Source of the DNA: Mycolicibacterium sphagni
GTDB taxonomy: Bacteria > Actinomycetota > Actinomycetes > Mycobacteriales > Mycobacteriaceae
NCBI RefSeq assembly: GCF_013337765.1
Contig: NZ_VBSB01000018.1
Location: forward strand, 52,644-116,643
Length of the DNA: 64,000 bases
Direction: 5' to 3'
How positions within the stretch are numbered: the stretch's first letter is position 1; every line of letters begins with the position of its first letter. The translations under genes were made by a program, and so were the position numbers. Positions 37,523-45,756 of this stretch are shown here, piece after piece. The notes under the pieces were generated by a model. That model was given only the letters and a program-made list of their open reading frames with translations. It was not told the DNA's origin and made no database searches.

Positions 37523-38296
37523 ATGGGGTTGTTCACGCGCGAGTTCGGGCCAGCCGAGGCGCCCACAGTCCTCTTCCTCCACGGTGCCGAACACAGCGGG
37601 CGGTCCTGGCAGCCCGTGATCGACCAGCTGCCGCAATATCGCTGCTTGTTCCCCGATCTACCCCAGCATGGCGAGAGTGTGCAGGAGGGTTCATTCACCA
37701 TCGACCGGGCCGCCTCCGCGGTGGCAGAACTGGTCCGCTCCCGTGCGGACGCCGGCCGCATGCACCTGGTTGCACATTCGCTGGGGGCGCAGGTAGGCAC
37801 GCAGTTGCTGGCAACCGAACCGCGTCTCTTCGACCGGGCGGTGCTGTGCGGAACGATTCTGAACACCTTGCCGGGAGTCTGGCTGACGCGGCACCTACTG
37901 GGGGCGGTTGCCGGCATCTCGCGGTCCTTCGAGATGTCCCAGTCCAATCTCGACGCAGACGGTGCCCGTCTCATGCCGGCCGGGCAGTTCTCCGAGATCG
38001 TCGCCGCGTCCGCGGGCTTCACTCTTCCGGAGGGGATCGACAGGTCGGATTCATCCACACTGATTCTGACTGGGGCCGCGGAGCCGCCATTCGTGCACCA
38101 GTCCGCGACGGTGCTCAGGCGGCGAATGCCCAACGGAACAGCGGGAGTCGCCCGCGGTATGCGCCACAACTGGCCATTGCACCATCCCGACATTTTCGCC
38201 CGCACCGTCGACAGTTGGCTCACGGGCAACGCCCTTCCCGACGAGATCGCGGTGTCGCTTCCGGATCGAGACCGGACGGCACTTCCTCAGGACTGA
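37523..38296 (+). CDS. Alpha/beta-hydrolase
   Basis: The ATG at 37523 follows AGGG by about 8 bases and gives 257 residues; the frame extends upstream to 37262 with no good start. It shows VLFLHGAEHSGRSW (oxyanion region), the nucleophile elbow VAHSLGAQVG, LILTGAAEPP and a late histidine in GMRHNWPLHHPD. A thioesterase or deacylase role on the lipid product or a biosynthetic intermediate is possible. Specificity cannot be told. It overlaps the next gene by 10 bases on the opposite strand. Confidence 0.8.
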   Translation: MGLFTREFGPAEAPTVLFLHGAEHSGRSWQPVIDQLPQYRCLFPDLPQHGESVQEGSFTIDRAASAVAELVRSRADAGRMHLVAHSLGAQVGTQLLATEPRLFDRAVLCGTILNTLPGVWLTRHLLGAVAGISRSFEMSQSNLDADGARLMPAGQFSEIVAASAGFTLPEGIDRSDSSTLILTGAAEPPFVHQSATVLRRRMPNGTAGVARGMRHNWPLHHPDIFARTVDSWLTGNALPDEIAVSLPDRDRTALPQD

Positions 38297-39285
38297 GTGC
38301 GAAGTGGCAGGCCAGCAGCACGGTAGATCGCGTCGATGACAGCCATGTTCTCGATCGCGTCCGCGGGCGTCGTCTTCACCGGTTCCCCGCGCAACACCGC
38401 CCCGGCGAACGCGTCAAGTTGATACGCGTAGCTGGGCCGCCGACCGAAGCGCTCCACCCGCTTGCCCACCGCGGTCCGGATCGAGAGCCGATGGAATATC
38501 TGAGGCAGGATCGGGTTCAGCACATGTAGCTCACCCCCGTCGCCGACCACCCTGGCGCTCATTCGCAACAAGTTCGACGACCACATCGAGCAGCGGATGC
38601 GGCCGGTTTGTCCGGCATCGAATCGCAACTCGGCGGTCATGGCCCGGTCCACCTGGGGGTCGTGCAATTTTGCTTGTGCCGAAACGACTTCGGGCGTGGA
38701 GCCGCCGAACGTGCGGGCCATATGCACCGCGTAGCACCCGGCATCCATTGTCGCGCCACCGGCGAGGGAGAAGTCATAACGGATGTCGGAGAACTTCGGC
38801 AACGGGAAGCACATCGCCGTCTCGATGTGGCGGAGCTTGCCCAACTCCCCCGAGGCGATAATCTCCTCGACCCGCAAGGTCAACGGGTGATATCGGTAAT
38901 GGAATGCCTCCATCACAACCCGGCCTGAGTTAGCGGCGAGTTCAGCGACCTCCCGAGCCTCGGCCTCGTTGGCGGTGAACGGCTTCTCGCACAACACATG
39001 CTTGTCTGCGGCCAGCGCAGCCCGAGTCCATTTGCCATGCAAGCCGTTCGGCAATGGGTTGTAGACAGCATCCAGCTCGGGATCGTTGATCAGTGCCTCG
39101 TAACTGTCGTGCACCCGAGCAATCTTGTGCTCTGCGGCGAACGTACGAGCGCGGGACACCTCACGCGCGGCAACGGCCGCGACCGTGACCTCGCCATTGT
39201 CTCGGGCCGGGTTGACCAGTGCCTGCGGCGCGACACTTGCCGCACCCAAGATGCCGATCCGGACCCGGTACCCGCTGTCAGACAC
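38287..39285 (-). CDS. Gfo/Idh/MocA-family NAD(P)-dependent oxidoreductase 2
   Basis: This 332-residue paralogue of the protein at 35799-36797 has VRIGILGAASVAPQALV, CEKPFTANEAEA and similar C-terminal sequence. The GTG at 39285 gives the same length as the paralogue, and it starts inside the 3' end of glycosyltransferase 6 (8-base overlap with its stop at 39278). The frame is open to 39333 without a better start. Two such enzymes suggest two reductions, or one oxidation and one reduction, on a sugar. Confidence 0.85.
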   Translation of the reverse strand: MSDSGYRVRIGILGAASVAPQALVNPARDNGEVTVAAVAAREVSRARTFAAEHKIARVHDSYEALINDPELDAVYNPLPNGLHGKWTRAALAADKHVLCEKPFTANEAEAREVAELAANSGRVVMEAFHYRYHPLTLRVEEIIASGELGKLRHIETAMCFPLPKFSDIRYDFSLAGGATMDAGCYAVHMARTFGGSTPEVVSAQAKLHDPQVDRAMTAELRFDAGQTGRIRCSMWSSNLLRMSARVVGDGGELHVLNPILPQIFHRLSIRTAVGKRVERFGRRPSYAYQLDAFAGAVLRGEPVKTTPADAIENMAVIDAIYRAAGLPLRTQS

Positions 39286-40546
39286 GGACACTTCTTCGGG
39301 CGAATTCCTCCACCAGATCAGCGGCGGTCGCAACGCTGTCGGCAGGTCTGGTCATCCGGGAGCCGATTTCACGGGCTCGGACGGCGTACCCCGGGCCGAG
39401 GATGGTGCGCAAGTCTGCGTGGAGTTTACGCTCGTTCGTGGTTGAAAAGCGGCGTGCTGTACCGACTTTCAGACGCTTGACCACTGTTCCCCAGACGAAT
39501 TGAACGTCGGCCATCCAGAGGATCAGCGTGGGGATCCCGGCGCGCAGGCTCGCTGCCGTGGTACCCGCGCCACCGTGGTGAACGACGGCCCGGCACAGCG
39601 GAAAGATCGTCGCGAAATTCACCGCGCCTACCACCTTGACGTGGTCGAAGTGGGGGACGTTGCTGAAGTCGCTCCAGCCCGCTCCGACCAATGCCCGCTC
39701 GCCCAGCTGCGCGCACACGGCGGCAATCATCCGCAACGTTTCGGCCGGGGATTCAACTGGAATGCTGCCGAATCCGAAGAAAATCGGCGGTGTCCCCGCC
39801 GCGATCCAGGCCGCGACCTCCTCGTCTGCAGCCGTGGGCGATTCGAGCGTCAGCGTGCCGACGAACGGTCGCTGGCCATCCCACTTGGCCCATTCAGCGG
39901 CCAAACCGGGGAAGCAGACCTCGTCGTAACCTTGGATTTCCAGCCACCGACGTTCGGCAATCCGTTGCGGCGCAGTGCCTGTCGCCTTCTTCAGACCCAG
40001 CTCCCGACGCTGCACACCCTGGACCGTTTTCACGCTTTGCCAAACGACCCATTCGGAAGCGCGCATCGCCGACCGAATCAATGGCGCTGGTAGATTCGGA
40101 ATGAGATAGCCGTTGGCACGTATCGGGAACCACAACAGCGTGGCCAACGGAATCTCGTGGCACTCCGCGACATTGAGCGCGAGCTCCTCATAGCTCAACC
40201 CCGTCATCAGCAGGTCGGCCCCTGCCGCCAGCGACGTCAGTGTCGTGCTCATCTCGGCCCACGCCTTGGTGCCGGGCTCTCGCGATTCGCGCAGTAATTT
40301 TTTCAGCTCGCGGATACTCCAGAAGTTGCGGAAAAATCGCTTCCAAAAATCGCTTGTCGCCCCCAACCACGCATCGTTCTCCGGTCCGTAGGCCACCGCC
40401 GTCAGCCCCACCCTTTCAGCAGAGGGGATCAGGTCGGGCGGGATCGCCATCTGGACGTCGTGCCCCCGGCGCATCAACTCACGACCGATGGCAAGCCCTG
40501 GCTCGACGTCACCGCGCGTTCCGTAGAACGCCAGCACGAGTTTCAT
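39278..40546 (-). CDS. GT1-family glycosyltransferase 6
   Basis: This 422-residue copy starts at ATG 40546 with KLVLAFYGTRGDVEPGLAIG. It has FFGFGSIPVESPAETL and HHGGAGTTAASLRAGIP followed by MADVQFV, a sugar-contact sequence unlike the other copies. It is followed by the overlapping Gfo/Idh/MocA gene, so both should be made together. Donor and acceptor are unknown. Confidence 0.9.
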   Translation of the reverse strand: MKLVLAFYGTRGDVEPGLAIGRELMRRGHDVQMAIPPDLIPSAERVGLTAVAYGPENDAWLGATSDFWKRFFRNFWSIRELKKLLRESREPGTKAWAEMSTTLTSLAAGADLLMTGLSYEELALNVAECHEIPLATLLWFPIRANGYLIPNLPAPLIRSAMRASEWVVWQSVKTVQGVQRRELGLKKATGTAPQRIAERRWLEIQGYDEVCFPGLAAEWAKWDGQRPFVGTLTLESPTAADEEVAAWIAAGTPPIFFGFGSIPVESPAETLRMIAAVCAQLGERALVGAGWSDFSNVPHFDHVKVVGAVNFATIFPLCRAVVHHGGAGTTAASLRAGIPTLILWMADVQFVWGTVVKRLKVGTARRFSTTNERKLHADLRTILGPGYAVRAREIGSRMTRPADSVATAADLVEEFARRSVRV

Positions 40547-40580
40547 ATGCGTGGTCTTCGGCCTTTCACATCCCGCCGAG

Positions 40581-41576
40581 CTAGGTCCATGTTCCCTTGC
40601 GGCGATTGATCCTTGCGAGGACTTCGAGCGTCACCTTCACCAAGGGCGGCCAGAGGAACCAATTGATGTTGCGGTAGCGGCGGAAGTCCTCAAAAGCTAT
40701 CCGGAATCCGCGCTCGCTCACCCGATATTCCTCGTAAACGCGATCCAACGCGGCCTCGTCCCAGGGCTGGTCTCGCGCCGCCGCGCTCATCGCCTCGTAA
40801 GTCGTGCCGATCCAGTCTGTCCCGAACGGCTCAGGAGCCGCGCCCGGCTGTCGGTGGTGCCGAAGGCCCGGGGCGAGAAAGCTCTCGATGGCACTCTCGT
40901 CGTGGTTATCGAGGTCGATCGCGAGCGCCGCGGCGACCCGCTTCACTTCCCGCCGCCAGTCCTCCAGAAGGTTGGGAAACTCAACGAAAACCCTTCGCAC
41001 ACCTCGCGTGTCTCGCTCGGCCAGCAGCGAATATTTCAGCCACCATGCACTCACGAGTTCCGGGGATGCCCGGACATAGTTCTGGCGGCGAGCACGTTTT
41101 GCAACGGAACCGATGCACTCCGCCGGATGCCGGACCGCGATAACGGCCGCCACTTCGAAGCCGGCTTTGCGAGCTGCCTCGAACCACACCTCGCTGATCG
41201 CCGTGGTCTTGGGTTCCTTGATGACGACAACCGGCGCGGTCGGCATTTTGGTCAGATACGCCTTGATCTTGTCGATGTTTGCGGCGTTTGTTTCGGCACC
41301 CGCCGAGCCATCGTCTGCGGTCCGCAATTTCAGGTCATATCCGGAGCGACCGGCACGCCGAAGGATTGCCTCGTTCAGGGAAATCGCTTCGCGCGGTTCA
41401 AAGCAACCACGCGTATTGTCTGCAATGGCACCCAAGAGGCCCGTCGGGAGCGCGGCACCGCAAAACGAGAGAACCCGCGTGAGTGCAGACGTCCCCGATC
41501 GTCCGAAACCCAGGACAAACACGATGACCGGGCGCCGCACCGACCCAGGCTGCGCAGCGGACTGCCGTGGAAGCAA
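40581..41576 (-). CDS. PAPS-dependent sulfotransferase-like protein
   Basis: This protein of about 331 residues has the 5'-phosphosulfate loop LGFGRSGTSALTRVL near the N-terminus, then IKEPKTTAISE and a later RHPAECIGSVAKR, where Arg and Ser match the 3'-phosphate binding region of sulfotransferases. It most resembles bacterial sugar and lipid sulfotransferases. The start is unsure: TTG 41576 or GTG 41540. It lies immediately upstream of glycosyltransferase 6 and diverges from the PapA-like gene. Sulfated GPLs are known in some mycobacteria, so sulfation of a sugar on the product is plausible. Confidence 0.78.
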   Translation of the reverse strand: MLPRQSAAQPGSVRRPVIVFVLGFGRSGTSALTRVLSFCGAALPTGLLGAIADNTRGCFEPREAISLNEAILRRAGRSGYDLKLRTADDGSAGAETNAANIDKIKAYLTKMPTAPVVVIKEPKTTAISEVWFEAARKAGFEVAAVIAVRHPAECIGSVAKRARRQNYVRASPELVSAWWLKYSLLAERDTRGVRRVFVEFPNLLEDWRREVKRVAAALAIDLDNHDESAIESFLAPGLRHHRQPGAAPEPFGTDWIGTTYEAMSAAARDQPWDEAALDRVYEEYRVSERGFRIAFEDFRRYRNINWFLWPPLVKVTLEVLARINRRKGTWT

Positions 41577-41734
41577 TTTTTAGACAACCTCTCGAGTTTG
41601 CCCCGCGCCCGATACAACTTGACCCCCGGAAGATTGCACCATAGTTCGCCGAGTCGGGAAGCCGAGTCGGTTAATCTGGCGCGATGAATCGGTCCCGCAA
41701 GGTCCAATCGATCCAGACAATCGGAGGCTGATCC
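41577..41734. promoter_or_regulatory. Divergent intergenic region
   Basis: This 158-base gap lies between the sulfotransferase-like gene (minus) and the PapA-like gene (plus). GGAGG is 7 bases before the GTG at 41735. Promoters for both are expected here; no clear consensus was identified. Confidence 0.35.
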
Positions 41735-43129
41735 GTGGCAGTTCTCAACGGCCGCACATCCTCTGGCGATGCGCGAACGGACAACCGGCTCGCATTGCTG
41801 GACCAAGGCTTCTACGCCGGGCACCGTGCCGCCGGCCAAAAGGAAGTCATGCAGGTCGGATGGGTCTACGACCACGCCATCGATACCGACGGCCTGAAGC
41901 GGTTCCACCAAAACCTGACTCACGGGTTGTTGGGTCGGCTCATCGAGAGGTCACCGCTCCCGTTCGGCCGGGATCGATGGGTCATGGATCCCCAGCCGGC
42001 CGACATCGATGTCGCTCCGTGCGCCCGTCCCCGCGCTGAACTCGGCGACTGGCTCGACGAATGCACGCAGCTACCCCTTGATCCGGAATCCGGACCTGGC
42101 TTTCGGCTGAGCGTGCTTCCACTGGCGGACGGATCGACCGCGGTCAGTCTGGTGCTGTCCCACTACGTGATCGACGGCATCGGGGCTGCCATCGCGGTGT
42201 CCCAGGCGGCCTTTGACCTCAACCGCGATCTTGGCTATCCGCCGCCACGCTCACGCAGTCGCGTGCAAGCACTGCTTGAAGACGCTCGCGGCGCGGCACG
42301 CGACGCGGCCCCGGTGGCCCGGGCGTTCGTCGCCGCCGCGAAAGAGGCACGACGTCGACGGAACGACACCACGCGGCCGGAGCCCACGCGGCCCGCCGCC
42401 GTGACAACCAACGGCGCCGACAGCCCGGTGACCGCGCCCTGCATCTGGATCCAAATCGCGATGGATGAGTGGAATGCCCGCGTCGAGGCCTTGGGCGGCA
42501 CCAACAGCGCTCTGGCCGCCGCATTCACCGCGAGGCTCGATCGGCACATGGGACGCCAACATGGTGATTCCGATGACGTGACGATGCTGATGACGGTCAA
42601 CAACCGCACCGGCGAGGACGACCTGCGTGCGGTTGCGGTCTCGTTTGCCCGTGTCAACATCGACCCGCTGAGTGCGACGACGGATCTGCTCGCTGCCCGC
42701 ACCGCCATCAGGGATGCGTTGAAGACGTTCAAAGAAACGCAAGCTGATGACGAATCAGAAGTGTTTGCCCCGCTGACGCCGTTCACCCCGAAGCGAGCGT
42801 GGCTGCAGATGGTCGAATATGGGTTGAACGACCCCGAACATCCTGCTCTGTGTACCAGTCTCGGCGATACCGGGCCCGCGGCGATTCGGCCCGACGGCAC
42901 GCTGTGCGCCACTGCCTTTGCTCGAGGGGCAAGCCAACACTTGACGCCGCGGTGGCTCGAGCGGATCGGCAGCCAATTGCATGTCTATTTCGGGACCGCT
43001 GTGGAGCTCAATACGGTTGGTATCTGCGTTTGCGCGTACCACCCCGACTCCGTGACGACCAAAGCCGATCTACGTGAGCTGGCTACGCGAACGCTGGCCG
43101 AGTTCGGGTTGACCGGCGAGATGAACTGA
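41735..43129 (+). CDS. PapA/condensation-like acyltransferase
   Basis: This 464-residue protein is related to NRPS condensation domains and mycobacterial Pap acyltransferases. The active-site motif reads SHYVIDGIG, with the His and Asp-Gly of HxxxDG kept and the first His of HHxxxDG replaced by Ser, as happens in stand-alone acyltransferases. GTG 41735 has a strong GGAGG. It could O-acylate a sugar or the peptide with a long chain. It ends 6 bases from the convergent efflux gene. Confidence 0.75.
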   Translation: MAVLNGRTSSGDARTDNRLALLDQGFYAGHRAAGQKEVMQVGWVYDHAIDTDGLKRFHQNLTHGLLGRLIERSPLPFGRDRWVMDPQPADIDVAPCARPRAELGDWLDECTQLPLDPESGPGFRLSVLPLADGSTAVSLVLSHYVIDGIGAAIAVSQAAFDLNRDLGYPPPRSRSRVQALLEDARGAARDAAPVARAFVAAAKEARRRRNDTTRPEPTRPAAVTTNGADSPVTAPCIWIQIAMDEWNARVEALGGTNSALAAAFTARLDRHMGRQHGDSDDVTMLMTVNNRTGEDDLRAVAVSFARVNIDPLSATTDLLAARTAIRDALKTFKETQADDESEVFAPLTPFTPKRAWLQMVEYGLNDPEHPALCTSLGDTGPAAIRPDGTLCATAFARGASQHLTPRWLERIGSQLHVYFGTAVELNTVGICVCAYHPDSVTTKADLRELATRTLAEFGLTGEMN

Positions 43130-43135
43130 ACTGCG

Positions 43136-44671
43136 CTACTCGGCGGTAACACCCGGATCAACATCCGCGGTGCTCTGAAGTTTTTGCGCGTGCGCCACTT
43201 GCTTTGCGGTGTAACCGATACCCAGCGCCACGACCGCCAGCAGCACCGCGACCCCGGCCAGGCATAGCAGCCCATAGGTGTAGCCGAGATCCAGCGCATG
43301 CAGCTGGCCCGCGTTCATGTTCTGTACCGGCCCGTCGGTGCCGCCGAGCTGCCGGGTGCGCAACGTGATCACCATTTGGATGATCACCAGCATCACCGGC
43401 CCGCCAACACTCTGCAGCATCACGATGATCGCCGAGACCGGTCCGATGCGGTCGGGCCCGACACTACCGACCAGCGCCAGACCTAGGGGCACGGTGATCA
43501 TGCCGATACCGATTGCGCCAATGAAGATCGGCACGATCAGATTCGGGAAGTACGCGAGATCGCGACTCAGATTCGAGCCGCCGAAGAAGATGCCGCTCAC
43601 GACCAGAACGGCACCCATGATCACCATGATCCGTGGCGAGAATCGCGTCACCAGTCGCGATGCGGTGATCGTCCCCACGGCCATTGCGATGGCCACCGGA
43701 ACGAAGGCCACACCCGCGTGCAGCGGACTGTAGCCCATGATGTTCTGCAGGTAGAGGGCGATGAGAACGGTCATGGTGAAAGAGATTCCGCTGACCACGA
43801 AGATAGCCGCGAACGCGGCCACCCGACTGCGGTCGACGAACAGGTTGAACGGCACGATGGGATTTTCGGCTCTGCGCTCCACCGCCACGAACGCCACGAA
43901 CGCGGTCAACGCCAACAGACCCAATCCGATGGTGGCCGGCGACAGCCACCCCTTCTCCGGCGCGAGTGAGAACCCGAAAACGGCGGCGATAAAGGCCACC
44001 GTGGCCAGGGCAGAGCCGGCCACGTCGAGCCGTTTCCGCTCCCGTTCGGTCTCTTGGAGCATGGTCCGGGCAAGGTAGAGCACCAGCAGCCCGACCGGCA
44101 CGTTGAGCACGAACACCAGTCGCCATGACATCCCGGTGAGAACCCCACCCCACGACAGACCCAGCACCGCTCCGATGGCGGCCGTCGCACCGAACATGGC
44201 TGCCGCCGCATTGCGCGCAGGCCCCTTGGGAAAGGCGGACGCCAACAATGCCGTACAGGTCGGCGCGACGATCGCCGCGGCGACGCCGTGCAGCAACCGG
44301 GCCACCACCAGGGAACTTTCATCCCACGCGACGGCGCACAGGGCGGAGGCAACGGTGAAGAACGCCACCCCGAGAACGAATGTCCGCTTGCGGCCGAGGG
44401 TGTCGCCGAGGCGGCCACCCAGCAGGATCAGCCCCCCAAAGGTGAGCAGGTAAGCGGTCACCACCCAGCTGCGCCCGGCATCCGACAGACCCAGCTCGTT
44501 CTGGATCTTTGGCAGCGCGAAGACCACCACCGGGCCGTCCATCGCAGCCACCAATTGAACGATCCCGATCGTGATCAGCGGACCGAGGAATTCGCGCGAC
44601 CGCATCCACGTCCGGGAGTGCTTGTCCGACCCGTTCATCATGGTGGAGTCCGCTGGCATGGGGCCACTCAT
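43136..44671 (-). CDS. DHA2-type MFS drug/H+ antiporter
   Basis: This 511-residue protein has about 14 membrane helices, with the MFS loop GRLGDTLGRKRTF and further DHA2 features. ATG 44671 is chosen; later in-frame ATGs exist. It is likely an efflux pump for a small amphipathic molecule, or part of lipid or intermediate export. Position between the biosynthetic genes and mmpS suggests it belongs to the cluster, but the substrate is unknown. Confidence 0.88.
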   Translation of the reverse strand: MSGPMPADSTMMNGSDKHSRTWMRSREFLGPLITIGIVQLVAAMDGPVVVFALPKIQNELGLSDAGRSWVVTAYLLTFGGLILLGGRLGDTLGRKRTFVLGVAFFTVASALCAVAWDESSLVVARLLHGVAAAIVAPTCTALLASAFPKGPARNAAAAMFGATAAIGAVLGLSWGGVLTGMSWRLVFVLNVPVGLLVLYLARTMLQETERERKRLDVAGSALATVAFIAAVFGFSLAPEKGWLSPATIGLGLLALTAFVAFVAVERRAENPIVPFNLFVDRSRVAAFAAIFVVSGISFTMTVLIALYLQNIMGYSPLHAGVAFVPVAIAMAVGTITASRLVTRFSPRIMVIMGAVLVVSGIFFGGSNLSRDLAYFPNLIVPIFIGAIGIGMITVPLGLALVGSVGPDRIGPVSAIIVMLQSVGGPVMLVIIQMVITLRTRQLGGTDGPVQNMNAGQLHALDLGYTYGLLCLAGVAVLLAVVALGIGYTAKQVAHAQKLQSTADVDPGVTAE

Positions 44672-45156
44672 TCTGCGCGCTGTTCCGTGAGGTTAGGCAG
44701 TGCATGCCTCCAGGAGAGGGCCGCCATACCGCGGGCCACCCTAGCAGGACGGACGGCCCGTGCGTCCCGCGTTTCGCGATAGCTAGCAAAATTGCGTGTT
44801 ATTGACGACATCGACAGGAAAGCGGCCGCGCAGGGAAGCGGCCTAGGGATTACTTACCGAGTTGATGCCGGGCCGAGCTAACTGCACTTCCGCAGGCCCG
44901 CACCGCCCAGGGTTACTGAGAATCCTTGCGCACGGTAGCTCTCAAGTGCGGGAGTATTGCGAAAGAGCCCTCCGCAAAGAGCCTCGCATGGTTGACTCGC
45001 GTCGAAAATTGACGCTTGGGCATGCACTCGGTGCGAGCCGTGGCGTCTGTGAACTGGACCACATTCGCGGCAACGTATGATCGCTGACGCGTGTCTGGTC
45101 GCAACGTTGGTGCACGGTTTGTTGTCGGACCGGCAAACCGACGGAAAGGTAAAAGG
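44672..45156. promoter_or_regulatory. Divergent intergenic region upstream of the mmp genes
   Basis: These 485 bases separate the efflux gene (minus) and mmpS (plus). GGAAAGG at 45143-45149 is 7 bases before the GTG at 45157. Several short frames are open in both directions, but none has clear coding support. No hairpin or repeat stood out. Confidence 0.35.
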
Positions 45157-45756
45157 GTGGCAGTGGTCGAAGGCGGTTTGCCCGATGTTGAGCCAGCCCT
45201 GGTCGACGAAGCCTCAGGTGGCGCCCAACCCCTCGGCCAAGAGCGCGATCGCCGGCGCATCCTCGGGCGATCGGCTTCCCAGTCTTCGCCAGGACCACGT
45301 CGCCGCCGCCGCCGTTTCGGGCTTGTTAAACCCGTCCTGCGATTGTGGATTCCGTTCGTGATCATCGTCGTGATCGCCGCTGGCGGGTTCGCCGTTTCGA
45401 AGCTGCGCGGCATATTCGGGTCTGACGAAAGCACCCCCTATTCCGACACCAGGACCGACGGCGGAAAGCCGATCGACCCCAAGTACATGCGATACGAGAT
45501 CTTCGGGCCACCGGGAACGGTGGCCACGATCAGCTATTTCGGCGCCGATGGCAACCCCGAGAAAGTTGACGGGGTAACCCTGCCATGGTCGGTGGAATTT
45601 CCCATCACCACCGCGGCTTCCGTTGGAAGCATTGCGGCACAGGGCGATACCGACAGCATCGGTTGCCGCATCCTGGTGGGTGGTGAGGTCAAAACCGAGA
45701 AGGTCGTCCACCACGAGGTGAGTTCGTTTACCTCCTGCCTACTGAAGGCCGCATGA
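45157..45756 (+). CDS. mmpS4: MmpS-family accessory protein
   Basis: This 199-residue protein (GTG 45157, GGAAAGG before it; frame open to 45091) has an Arg-rich cytoplasmic N-terminus with RRRRRRFG, one membrane helix (WIPFVIIVVIAAGGF) and an outer domain with YEIFGPPGTVATISYFG and CRILVGGE, the MmpS pattern. MmpS proteins work with MmpL transporters in lipid export; in GPL loci this is mmpS4. The next gene overlaps it by 4 bases (ATGA). The name is by position and similarity, not a search. Confidence 0.88.
   Translation: MAVVEGGLPDVEPALVDEASGGAQPLGQERDRRRILGRSASQSSPGPRRRRRRFGLVKPVLRLWIPFVIIVVIAAGGFAVSKLRGIFGSDESTPYSDTRTDGGKPIDPKYMRYEIFGPPGTVATISYFGADGNPEKVDGVTLPWSVEFPITTAASVGSIAAQGDTDSIGCRILVGGEVKTEKVVHHEVSSFTSCLLKAA

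Noticed and set aside
44862..45080. 72-codon frame upstream of mmpS
   Set aside because: No ribosome site, no recognised family and overlapping frames on the other strand; treated as non-coding.
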